Shown here: piece after piece, positions 38,564 to 47,576 of the stretch
Position numbering within the stretch: the stretch's first letter is position 1
Layout of the letters: every line of letters begins with the position of its first letter
Origin: Rehaibacterium terrae
GTDB taxonomy: Bacteria > Pseudomonadota > Gammaproteobacteria > Xanthomonadales > Xanthomonadaceae
Assembly: GCF_014202935.1 (NCBI RefSeq)
Contig: NZ_JACHHX010000011.1
Coordinates: 40,388-104,387, forward strand
Length of the DNA: 64,000 nucleotides
Reading direction: 5' to 3'
The notes under the pieces: generated by a model
Told to the model about the DNA's origin: nothing
What the model saw: the letters and a program-made list of their open reading frames with translations, nothing else
Database searches by the model: none
Program-made: the position numbers and the translations under genes

Positions 38564-41500
38564 GTCTTAATCCCCGATTGGTGGGGGGGCGATCTGAACG
38601 CGCCGTGGGTCGCGTCACTGGTGCGCCTCTGCGCACGTCTTAATCCCCGATTGGTGGGGGGGCGATCTGAACCGTAATGGTGCGCTACATACGCTCACGC
38701 GTCACGCTCTTAATCCCCGATTGGTGGGGGGGCGATCTGAACTCGAGGCGGCCGCGCGGATCGAATCCGCGCGTATCTCTTAATCCCCGATTGGTGGGGG
38801 GGCGATCTGAACGGAGAAATGCCATGTACCTGAACAACGAACTCGCTCTTAATCCCCGATTGGTGGGGGGGCGATCTGAACCTACCCCGACGATCGACAT
38901 CGATCGGTCCAGCCCGCTCTTAATCCCCGATTGGTGGGGGGGCGATCTGAACCTCGCACAGACGTTTACCGCGTCGCCTCGTCCTCGCTCTTAATCCCCG
39001 ATTGGTGGGGGGGCGATCTGAACACGAGAGGAATTAGCAGTGATCGAAGATCTCGAACTCTTAATCCCCGATTGGTGGGGGGGCGATCTGAACGCGGCCG
39101 ACGTGCTGAAGGCGCGGCCGAACCTTGGCTCTTAATCCCCGATTGGTGGGGGGGCGATCTGAACCAAGCCGTCGCGCGCGCCTTGAAATCATGGGCCCTC
39201 TTAATCCCCGATTGGTGGGGGGGCGATCTGAACTTCGCGGTTGCGTGCGCCCGCGACGTTCAGGACCCTCTTAATCCCCGATTGGTGGGGGGGCGATCTG
39301 AACACGATCGACATTGATCGGTCCAGCCCGGCCCGGCTGGCTCTTAATCCCCGATTGGTGGGGGGGCGATCTGAACAACCAAGACCTGATCCAGCAGTTC
39401 CGCGACTTCATCTCTTAATCCCCGATTGGTGGGGGGGCGATCTGAACATCGCGCAGGAAGATTACCTCATCGAGAGGCTCACCTCTTAATCCCCGATTGG
39501 TGGGGGGGCGATCTGAACCTGCGGCCGTGGCTCGCGCCGTGCGGGGGTCACTCTCTTAATCCCCGATTGGTGGGGGGGGCGATCTGAACCGAAACCAATC
39601 ATGAGCCAGAAGATAAATCAGGCGCCTCTTAATCCCCGATTGGTGGGGGGGCGATCTGAACCCCAGCCTCGTCTCTGCTGTCCGCGCGGTGTCTCGCCTC
39701 TTAATCCCCGATTGGTGGGGGGGCGATCTGAACGGCCGCGTTGCGTCACGCGCTGGCGCTACACGCGCTCTTAATCCCCGATTGGTGGGGGGGCGATCTG
39801 AACAACACTCCATCCGGTAATTCTTTTTGCTATCCCTCGCTCTTAATCCCCGATTGGTGGGGGGGCGATCTGAACTATTACCAGATCGCTTCCGCCATCG
39901 TCGCCATGCTCTTAATCCCCGATTGGTGGGGGGGCGATCTGAACCGACTACGTCGCTCAGGTAGAGCGCGACCTCTTAATCCCCGATTGGTGGGGGGGCG
40001 ATCTGAACAGGCCCGCATGGAACTACTCGTTCCGTTCACTGGCCTCTTAATCCCCGATTGGTGGGGGGGCGATCTGAACGCCCGGCATATAGGATCACCT
40101 ACCCCTCCGGCCGGCTCTTAATCCCCGATTGGTGGGGGGGCGATCTGAACGAAACGCCATGGCAATTTCCGTCCGCCCACTGTGCTCTTAATCCCCGATT
40201 GGTGGGGGGGCGATCTGAACTGCCACACTCCGGATTGTGCGCAGTAGCCACTGCTCTCTTAATCCCCGATTGGTGGGGGGGCGATCTGAACACGCTGCAA
40301 GTTTCAACTTGGCAGCCAGGTTGGCCTCTTAATCCCCGATTGGTGGGGGGGCGATCTGAACTGCTGTCCTACGCTCACCCGTACACGGTGGGTCTCTTAA
40401 TCCCCGATTGGTGGGGGGGCGATCTGAACCGCCAGCTGGCTGCAATGCAGCCGCCGCGCGGCCTCTTAATCCCCGATTGGTGGGGGGGCGATCTGAACAC
40501 GCCATCGAGGCATACCGCGCCGAGCTGGCCCTCTTAATCCCCGATTGGTGGGGGGGCGATCTGAACGCCGCGTCCGCCGACAAGGCGGATGCGGCCCTTG
40601 CCTCTTAATCCCCGATTGGTGGGGGGGCGATCTGAACGAGGACGCTCGCTGCCAGGTCTGCGGTGTCGCCCTCCTCTTAATCCCCGATTGGTGGGGGGGC
40701 GATCTGAACCCGGCGCTTACGAGCTCATCGGTGAGCTCGGCCACCCTCTTAATCCCCGATTGGTGGGGGGGCGATCTGAACTCGGCAAAACCTTTTTGAT
40801 CCGTGAGGCGGCGCAGCCTCTTAATCCCCGATTGGTGGGGGGGCGATCTGAACAAGAAGCTGTGGCGCTGCTGAACGCCGACGCGGGCCTCTTAATCCCC
40901 GATTGGTGGGGGGGCGATCTGAACATCCAAAGGCAGCGCGAACACTTCATCCGCATTTTCTCTTAATCCCCGATTGGTGGGGGGGCGATCTGAACGCTGT
41001 CCGCGCGGTGTCTCGTGTCACTCGTGCGCCTCTTAATCCCCGATTGGTGGGGGGGCGATCTGAACCGAGGAGAAATGTCATGGCAATTTCCGTCCGTCCC
41101 CTCTTAATCCCCGATTGGTGGGGGGGCGATCTGAACGCTACTACATCGTCAGCGGCGAGGGGGACAGCTCTCTTAATCCCCGATTGGTGGGGGGGCGATC
41201 TGAACCCCTGACCGCCCGTCAATTGGCCCATCTGCGCGCTTCTCTTAATCCCCGATTGGTGGGGGGGCGATCTGAACATGCTGTGTGGCTCAGGCCGTGG
41301 GCGCTTTGGATCTCTTAATCCCCGATTGGTGGGGGGGCGATCTGAACGCGTGGCTGTGGGTGACGCTCGGTGCCGTCGCCGGCTCTTAATCCCCGATTGG
41401 TGGGGGGGCGATCTGAACCGCGGGCTCGTACCAATGCCGGACTGTTCCGCGCTCTTAATCCCCGATTGGTGGGGGGGCGATCTGAACTACATCAGCCTGC

Positions 41501-43529
41501 GCGACTCGTCTGCCGCGTGCAACTCTTAATCCCCGATTGGTGGGGGGGCGATCTGAACAAACGCCGACATCGGCGTAAAGCCCCCCCATGAACACTCTTA
41601 ATCCCCGATTGGTGGGGGGGCGATCTGAACGAGTGCCCGGTGGGCGACAGCACCGAAAACCTCGCTCTTAATCCCCGATTGGTGGGGGGGCGATCTGAAC
41701 GCTGCGTTGCTATCGAGCAGGCCACCGGCGGGCACTCTTAATCCCCGATTGGTGGGGGGGCGATCTGAACAGCTCCGGCCCGACGTGTTCGGCCAGCCCG
41801 GCCACTCTTAATCCCCGATTGGTGGGGGGGCGATCTGAACCCAGCGTCGCCCGCGAACTCGAATCCTGCGCAGACCTCTTAATCCCCGATTGGTGGGGGG
41901 GCGATCTGAACAAATCTGCTACGGCGAACTGCGCGGCCATGTTGTCGCTCTTAATCCCCGATTGGTGGGGGGGCGATCTGAACCGGGCGAGGGTGGCGCA
42001 TTTGTTGGCTGATATGCGGCTCTTAATCCCCGATTGGTGGGGGGGCGATCTGAACATTTCATCCGTCGAAAGTGTCGTGGCGCATAGGAGCTCTTAATCC
42101 CCGATTGGTGGGGGGGCGATCTGAACGTGTGGCGGTCGGCATCTACGCGCGCGGACTGCGCTCTTAATCCCCGATTGGTGGGGGGGCGATCTGAACGCTC
42201 GTCGACCACCACCCCGACGCCAGCCGCAACCTCTTAATCCCCGATTGGTGGGGGGGCGATCTGAACGTGTAATCCGGCGCAACCCACACGCCACAGGAGA
42301 CTCTTAATCCCCGATTGGTGGGGGGGCGATCTGAACGCCGAGCGCGATGTGACACCCGATGAATTCGAGGCCTCTTAATCCCCGATTGGTGGGGGGGCGA
42401 TCTGAACGCTGGAGAACCAGCACATCACCCTGACCATCGGCTCTTAATCCCCGATTGGTGGGGGGGCGATCTGAACATCACCCGCCTGCCCGCTCACCCG
42501 CGCACCCTCCAGCTCTTAATCCCCGATTGGTGGGGGGGCGATCTGAACAGCTCAGGCGAGAGCGGAAGCGGGTGAAGCCCGCCTCTTAATCCCCGATTGG
42601 TGGGGGGGCGATCTGAACCGGGCGCCGGCGTGTAATCCGGCGCAACCCACACCTCTTAATCCCCGATTGGTGGGGGGGCGATCTGAACGCTGAGGCTCAA
42701 TCCACCCAACGGCCCACCCCGCTCTTAATCCCCGATTGGTGGGGGGGCGATCTGAACCATATGCTGCGCGTAACGCACTGTATCGAATGGCTCTTAATCC
42801 CCGATTGGTGGGGGGGCGATCTGAACCGAGCGCGGAGGATGCGGTCGCGGCGCTGGATGCCTCTTAATCCCCGATTGGTGGGGGGGCGATCTGAACACCG
42901 GCGACACGCCGGCGATGATGTTCGGCCGCACTCTTAATCCCCGATTGGTGGGGGGGCGATCTGAACGCCGATGGCGTGTTGATCTGCGAGATTGGCATCC
43001 CTCTTAATCCCCGATTGGTGGGGGGGCGATCTGAACATTCCGCTATCACCTGCAGCACGCGGTGGTCTCCTCTTAATCCCCGATTGGTGGGGGGGCGATC
43101 TGAACGCTGGCCGTCGATGCGCTGTTGCCGCGCGACCTGCCTCTTAATCCCCGATTGGTGGGGGGCGATCTGAACACCGTGCGTGGCAACCTGAGCGGCG
43201 TGCGGGGCGAGCCTCTTAATCCCCGATTGGTGGGGGGGCGATCTGAACGAGGGTGACATGAACAGATATATCGCAATCACACACTCTTAATCCCCGATTG
43301 GTGGGGGGGCGATCTGAACCGAAGTCGAGCGGCGCATGGAGGACGAGCAATGACTCTTAATCCCCGATTGGTGGGGGGGCGATCTGAACGAGGCGAAGCG
43401 ACGCTATCGCAAGGCGGGACCGACTCTTAATCCCCGATTGGTGGGGGGGCGATCTGAACGTACCGCGTTGAGCTGGCTGAGCGTCTGGCCAGCCTCTTAA
43501 TCCCCGATTGGTGGGGGGGCGATCTGAAC
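38564..43529 (-). CRISPR. CRISPR array, 71 repeats of 36 nt, 70 spacers
   Basis: On the plus strand the repeat begins CTCTTAATCCCCGATTGG and ends GGGCGATCTGAAC with a run of seven G between. I counted 71 copies; spacers are mostly 33-37 nt (mean 34.4). The repeats at 38564 and 38637 start GTCTTAAT instead of CTCTTAAT. One repeat near 39553 has eight G and one at 43141 has six. Transcription on the minus strand is proposed: the crRNA 5' handle would then be ATTAAGAG, similar to ATTGAAAG of type III systems; the altered repeats lie at the far (trailer) end, cas2 is at the other end, and many spacers are coding sense on the plus strand. The frames of repeated LLIPDWWGGDLN peptides across the array are not genes. 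Confidence 0.98.
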
Positions 43530-43841
43530 CGCTCCGGCTGATTTTTACATTCCGCATCAACAACTTGCAACACCCCCTTTGCTACCGGGACCACTTGGCG
43601 CAGACCGATGGGGGCGAGCAAGTTGCCGCAGCCCCCGGGCCCGATGGCTGGTTGCTTCGATTCGAAAGATGGATCATGCCGTCTGGCTTGGTTTCGAGAC
43701 ATCACAAGCTCCTGCACAAACTGGCCCAGGCAGGACCATCTTCCGGGCTTGCAGGCTGCGGGCACATCTGGCTTGAAGACGAAAACCGGTTCCCGTGGTC
43801 GGCCGGCTCCGGTGCTGCATCCTGATCCTGGTCAACACACC
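43530..43841 (-). promoter_or_regulatory. probable CRISPR leader
   Basis: This 312-bp gap lies between the last repeat and cas2. Read on the minus strand, the part next to the array holds an AT-richer block (TGATGCGGAATGTAAAAATC) immediately upstream of the first repeat. No gene is convincing in it. It is the likely site of the array promoter and of new spacer insertion. Confidence 0.6.
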
Positions 43842-44165
43842 TTACAGCGGCTGCCCCTGGTCGGAGTTTCCCTGCTGCTGGATGAGGGCTAGCCAGCCAC
43901 TCCACTGCTCGGGACAGCGCGGCCGCCCGAAGGCGGTGACGCCTGACTCGAGCACCGGATAGGCCCGCAGATCATCCTCTGGGGAAATCCAGCCTGCGGC
44001 CATGACATCCATCAGCGCGTGCATCTCGCTGCTGCGAGCATAGAGCAGAAATACAGAGTACTGCACCGGCGCAGCCACCCGACTGAGAAAGCGGCGCAGG
44101 CGCTGCAGCCGCCGGGGGCAGCGCACATCGTAGGCGATCAGCCAGGGCAGGGGGCGTTCGCTCAT
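43842..44165 (-). CDS. cas2: CRISPR-associated protein Cas2 (copy next to the array)
   Basis: The 107-residue protein has the Cas2 ferredoxin-like fold: WLIAYDVRCPRRLQRLRRFL with the conserved Asp 13, then VQYSVFLLYARSSEMHALM. It should dimerise and bridge Cas1 dimers for spacer integration. It starts with an ATGA overlap to the Cas1-like gene. A second, shorter Cas2 is encoded 2 kb upstream in the same unit. Confidence 0.9.
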   Translation of the reverse strand: MSERPLPWLIAYDVRCPRRLQRLRRFLSRVAAPVQYSVFLLYARSSEMHALMDVMAAGWISPEDDLRAYPVLESGVTAFGRPRCPEQWSGWLALIQQQGNSDQGQPL

Positions 44166-44911
44166 CGCAGGCAGGTGATGTCAGCGAGCCAGCGCAATGC
44201 GCCATCGATGCTGGACCGGCCACGAGCCAGGAACCGCTCACGGTGCCGGGCGTGCCAGCGGGATGGAACATCTGGGATGCCTGTGCTGCGCCAGAGGCCG
44301 AGCGCCTCGTAGGCGAATTGCCGGCGCAGATAGCCGGACAGGTCGGGGCCGGGCCGGGGCCTGCGCAACCGGGCAACACTCCATCCGGCGTCCAACAGCA
44401 GGCAGCGCGCGTCCAGCTTGAAGCTCGCGGTGAGGTGCCGCAGGGCGTCGCAGGCAGCGGCAGGCGACAGACCGATTCGGGCGGCCAAGGCCCCCGGCTG
44501 CCGCAGGAAAAGAGCCAGGTCCAGGCGGATTGGCCGCCCCACGGCGCGCGCCACTGCCCAGAGCGTCTGCCGCAAACGGAACGCAGCCCATGAGCGCCGC
44601 CAGTCGGGATTTTCGAGCAGTTCATCCCACTGCGCATCGAGTGGGTCGACTATGGGTTCGGCCGGCTCCAGATCGCATACCGACTGCCCCGCCGACATCA
44701 CCCGCAGCCTCACACCATGGCGCGCCGCCATGATCAGCACATCCGTGCCGATCTCGCCACGCCCTTCGAGGATGAGCAGGGCCAACCGGTGCCAAGGCAC
44801 CCAGCTCGACTGCCCGCTCTCGGCCTGCACGCGCAGGGCCGGGCCGTCACAGCGCAGCTGATAGCCGCGGGAAAGGTCGATCCAGAGGGTCTTCCGGGCG
44901 TCTGCAGCCAT
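44162..44911 (-). CDS. Cas1-like protein lacking catalytic motifs
   Basis: The 249-residue protein starts TLWIDLSRGYQLRCDGPALRVQ and continues VPWHRLALLILEGRGEIGTDVLIMAARHGVRLRVMS, which fits the N-terminal beta domain of Cas1 (strand pattern, P-x-x-R-L and final RHGVxLxxxS). The C-terminal two thirds is helical with FRLRQTLWAVARAVGR. The Glu of EG-x-x, the His of LHE and the acidic DL-x-E found in true Cas1 (present in the neighbour) are not found. It is 3 bp after cas1 and overlaps cas2, so it is surely part of the adaptation unit. Non-catalytic partner of Cas1 is the best guess. Confidence 0.7.
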   Translation of the reverse strand: MAADARKTLWIDLSRGYQLRCDGPALRVQAESGQSSWVPWHRLALLILEGRGEIGTDVLIMAARHGVRLRVMSAGQSVCDLEPAEPIVDPLDAQWDELLENPDWRRSWAAFRLRQTLWAVARAVGRPIRLDLALFLRQPGALAARIGLSPAAACDALRHLTASFKLDARCLLLDAGWSVARLRRPRPGPDLSGYLRRQFAYEALGLWRSTGIPDVPSRWHARHRERFLARGRSSIDGALRWLADITCLR

Positions 44912-44914
44912 CTG

Positions 44915-45847
44915 TCACAGCTCCGGAAGGTTCTGGATCAGCTGCTGGACACGCCGGGCACTGCGTCGGGCACAGCGGCACAACAACGGCTCGATCGTGG
45001 CGAAGAATGGGCCCCGCCCTTCCTTGCGCAAGATCACGCCGCTCGCGGTGCGGCTGAAGTGGGAGGCTTGCAGGGTCTGCTGCCGGAACGCCCGCACCAC
45101 CCAGCGCTCGATCTGCGCGCGCTCGCTCTCGACCAGGTCGCAAACCAGGCTGGGCCGTCCGTAGGCAAGCTCGTGCAGGGCACCGATGGACGGATCCAGC
45201 CCGGCCCGATGCACTACCTCCAGAATGCGGCCGTGGAGCAGGGTGAAGCCCAGTGAGAGGCTGGCATTGACCGGATCGGTAGGCGGTCGGCGGCGGCGGC
45301 CCGGGAAATCCAGCGCCTTCGGCAGCAGCAGGCGCATGGCGGCAAAGTACATGCGGCTGGCGACACCTTCCATGCCCCGCAGGGTTGCGATCCCGGAACG
45401 TGCGTGCTGCCTCTGCGAAAGTTTGCGCAGGGCCCGCATGGTGCGGCTCAGGGGATAGCGGTGCACGGGGACCATGTTGGCCCAGGCACGCAGAGCGGAG
45501 ATCTGGCCTGCGATCCGTGAACGCACGACCAAACGTGCAAAATGCAGACGCAGGTCCGGGTCGAGCCAGGCCCGCATCTGCCGGAGCCGGCGCGCGGCAT
45601 CGCCGCCCGCAGGGGCGAGGATTGCGGCCGAACTGCGGCTGCGGCCACGCGCCACCAATAGCGGGATCCCATTACCCGCAAGTTGGCGGATCAGATTGGC
45701 ACTGATCAGGGCTTCGTTCTCGACCACCAGCCGGTCCATCTGCCCGAGCGGGATGCGCTGCACTGCGCCCTGCCCGTCACGCAGGCACAAGGCGCCTCCC
45801 TCATGGCGCAGCATCAGATTCTGGCGGTCGATCACGACAGTCCGCAT
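44915..45847 (-). CDS. cas1: CRISPR-associated endonuclease Cas1
   Basis: The 310-residue integrase has the N-terminal beta domain (MRTVVIDRQNLMLRHEGGAL) and a helical domain with the metal site: Glu 160 in LRGMEGVASRMYF, His 225 in LDPSIGALHELAYG and the acidic DLVESE at 237-242. LSLGFTLLHGRILE corresponds to the conserved L-N-x-G-Y-x-L-L. No reverse transcriptase or Cas6 fusion is present. It follows the second cas2 by 3 bp. Confidence 0.93.
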   Translation of the reverse strand: MRTVVIDRQNLMLRHEGGALCLRDGQGAVQRIPLGQMDRLVVENEALISANLIRQLAGNGIPLLVARGRSRSSAAILAPAGGDAARRLRQMRAWLDPDLRLHFARLVVRSRIAGQISALRAWANMVPVHRYPLSRTMRALRKLSQRQHARSGIATLRGMEGVASRMYFAAMRLLLPKALDFPGRRRRPPTDPVNASLSLGFTLLHGRILEVVHRAGLDPSIGALHELAYGRPSLVCDLVESERAQIERWVVRAFRQQTLQASHFSRTASGVILRKEGRGPFFATIEPLLCRCARRSARRVQQLIQNLPEL

Positions 45848-45850
45848 GAG

Positions 45851-46138
45851 TCAGGCCACCAGCAGGAAGTCGTCGTCGCACGGGAGGCGGCCGGCACCGC
45901 GAAACATGGGTGATCTCTGCGGATCGAGGCGTGCGCACAGGATGCGGTCCCGATCCTCATCGATCAGCCGGGCAAGGTCGGCCAGCAAATCGCCCTGCTC
46001 GCGGGCATTCAGCCAGCACTCGTGCACGGATTTCTGCCCACCGCTGGCATATCGGCGCGCCAGGACAAGCGCAGTCCGCAGCCGCCTCGGGCAGCTCACG
46101 TCGTAGCAGACGATGTGCAGTCGCCGCAGGGTGCTCAT
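45851..46138 (-). CDS. cas2: CRISPR-associated protein Cas2 (second copy)
   Basis: The 95-residue protein starts MSTLRRLHIVCYDVSCPRRLRTALVLARRY with Asp 13 in the Cas2 position, followed by KSVHECWLNAREQGDLLADL. It differs strongly from the copy next to the array. It is the first gene of the minus-strand adaptation unit, divergent from csx2. The ATG at 46138 fits the family start. Confidence 0.88.
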   Translation of the reverse strand: MSTLRRLHIVCYDVSCPRRLRTALVLARRYASGGQKSVHECWLNAREQGDLLADLARLIDEDRDRILCARLDPQRSPMFRGAGRLPCDDDFLLVA

Positions 46139-46240
46139 CACTCCCCCATGACCGATCGGGCGCCATCCATGGCGCATTGGCTTCCGTGCCGCTCCAGCAT
46201 GGCCCAGCCCTGGAACGATGCACGAACGGCAAGCTTGCGG

Positions 46241-46269
46241 TTGCGGCCGGGTTGCGGATGCCGTATGTA
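46241..46269 (+). promoter_or_regulatory. candidate promoter of the Cmr operon
   Basis: TTGCGG at 46241-46246 and TATGTA at 46264-46269 are separated by 17 bp in the 144-bp gap between the divergent cas2 and csx2 genes. Distance to the csx2 ATG is short (14 bp), so either the mRNA has almost no leader or the true start is downstream. Confidence 0.35.
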
Positions 46270-46282
46270 ATCGCCACGCCCC

Positions 46283-47506
46283 ATGGACTGGAGTCGTCGT
46301 GTGCACACCCTGGTGAGCTTTCTCGGAAAGTCGCAGCTGGACAGGAACACCGGGTACCGCAGGGCCCGCTACCGCTTCCCGGACGGGGGAATCCGCGAGA
46401 CTCCGTTCTTTGGCCTGAGCCTGGCCGACTACCTCAGGCCGGATGCGATGCTGATCCTCGGCACTGCGGGCAGCATGTGGCCGGCACTGGTGGAGTTCCT
46501 GCCGCTCGAGGGCAACGACGAACTGCGCCTCGAGCTGATCGATGCGAGTGAAGCCGGTGCCGTCAGTCAGGCCCTGCTCGATCAGATCGAGCCGTTACTT
46601 GGCCAGCACTTCGGCTTCAAGGTCCGCCCCAGGCTGATCCCCTATGCCAGCAGCTTCGAGGACCAGCTGGCCATCCTCGACATCGTGGCCGATGAGGTGA
46701 AAACGGGCGAAGTCAGCTTCGACGTCACCCACGGCTTCCGGCACCTCGCCATGCTGGGGATGCTCTCGGCCCTCATGCTCACGCATGCACGCAGGCTTGC
46801 GGTGAAGGGGCTCTGGTACGGCGCGCTCGACATGACCGGGCGCGATCCGGGCATCACGCCGGTTCTTGCCCTCGATGGCCTACTGGGCATCGAGCAGTGG
46901 TTGTCGGCCTTCGTGCGGCTGGATGCCAGCGGCGACTTCTCCGCCTTCGCCCCCCTGCTTTGCCGCGATGGTCTGGACGAGCTCGAGGCCAAGCGGCTGG
47001 AACGGGCCTGGCTCGCGCTGAACCAGACCAATGTGCAGGATGCGGTACGAGAGCTCAGGCCCTTGCTGGAACGCCTGGAATCTCCCCTCTCCGGCGCTTC
47101 CGAGCTGTTCCGGAAGCGGCTGCAGGAGCGGTTGAAATGGTGCAGGAAACCGGATCTGGCCGGTTGGCAGCACGCATTGGCACTGCAGGCTCTGCAACGA
47201 GGCGACATCCTGCGCGCCAGCGTGTTCGGGCTGGAGGCTTTTCTCTCCCGTGCCACGCACGAGATGCAGGGTGACCCGCTCCGGCATGAGGACCGGGAGC
47301 GCGCCGATCAGGCATTCCGGCAGGAACTGAAGGACGACGAACACCCCGACTGGAAACGTGAGGCCTACTGGCTGCTCAAGAACGTCCGCAATGCCTGTGC
47401 CCATGGCACCGTGCCACGTTTCCGGAAGCATGCCGAGCTGATGAAGAACCCGGAGCGGCTTCGTCGGGAACTCGAGGCCACCCTGAACCGGATGAACAAC
47501 ACTTGA
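46283..47506 (+). CDS. csx2: CARF-HEPN ribonuclease, TM1812/Csx2 family (DxTHG protein)
   Basis: The 407-residue protein starts VHTLVSFLGKSQLDRNTGYRRARYRF, typical of TIGR02221/TM1812 proteins, and has the CARF motif FDVTHGFRHLAMLG (Asp 147, Thr 149, His 150, Gly 151). The C-terminal HEPN domain contains the RNase motif R-x4-H as RNACAH (Arg 369, His 374). It is expected to be activated by cyclic oligoadenylate from Cas10 and to cut RNA unspecifically. It is the first gene of the plus-strand effector operon. Confidence 0.88.
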   Translation: MDWSRRVHTLVSFLGKSQLDRNTGYRRARYRFPDGGIRETPFFGLSLADYLRPDAMLILGTAGSMWPALVEFLPLEGNDELRLELIDASEAGAVSQALLDQIEPLLGQHFGFKVRPRLIPYASSFEDQLAILDIVADEVKTGEVSFDVTHGFRHLAMLGMLSALMLTHARRLAVKGLWYGALDMTGRDPGITPVLALDGLLGIEQWLSAFVRLDASGDFSAFAPLLCRDGLDELEAKRLERAWLALNQTNVQDAVRELRPLLERLESPLSGASELFRKRLQERLKWCRKPDLAGWQHALALQALQRGDILRASVFGLEAFLSRATHEMQGDPLRHEDRERADQAFRQELKDDEHPDWKREAYWLLKNVRNACAHGTVPRFRKHAELMKNPERLRRELEATLNRMNNT

Positions 47507-47576
47507 GAGTCGCCGCAAGCTTGCCGATGCGCACATCACGGCTCATCGGCCCATGCTTGCCACCATGGAGCCTGGC

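Noticed and set aside
38677..43563. Many short open frames across the array encoding repeated LLIPDWWGGDLN or SDRPPTNRGLR peptides
   Set aside because: They are translations of the 36-nt CRISPR repeat and spacers; the peptide period equals the repeat period.
44915..45847. Cas1 fused to reverse transcriptase
   Set aside because: The protein has only 310 residues with Cas1 motifs throughout; no reverse transcriptase YxDD motif is seen in it or next to it.
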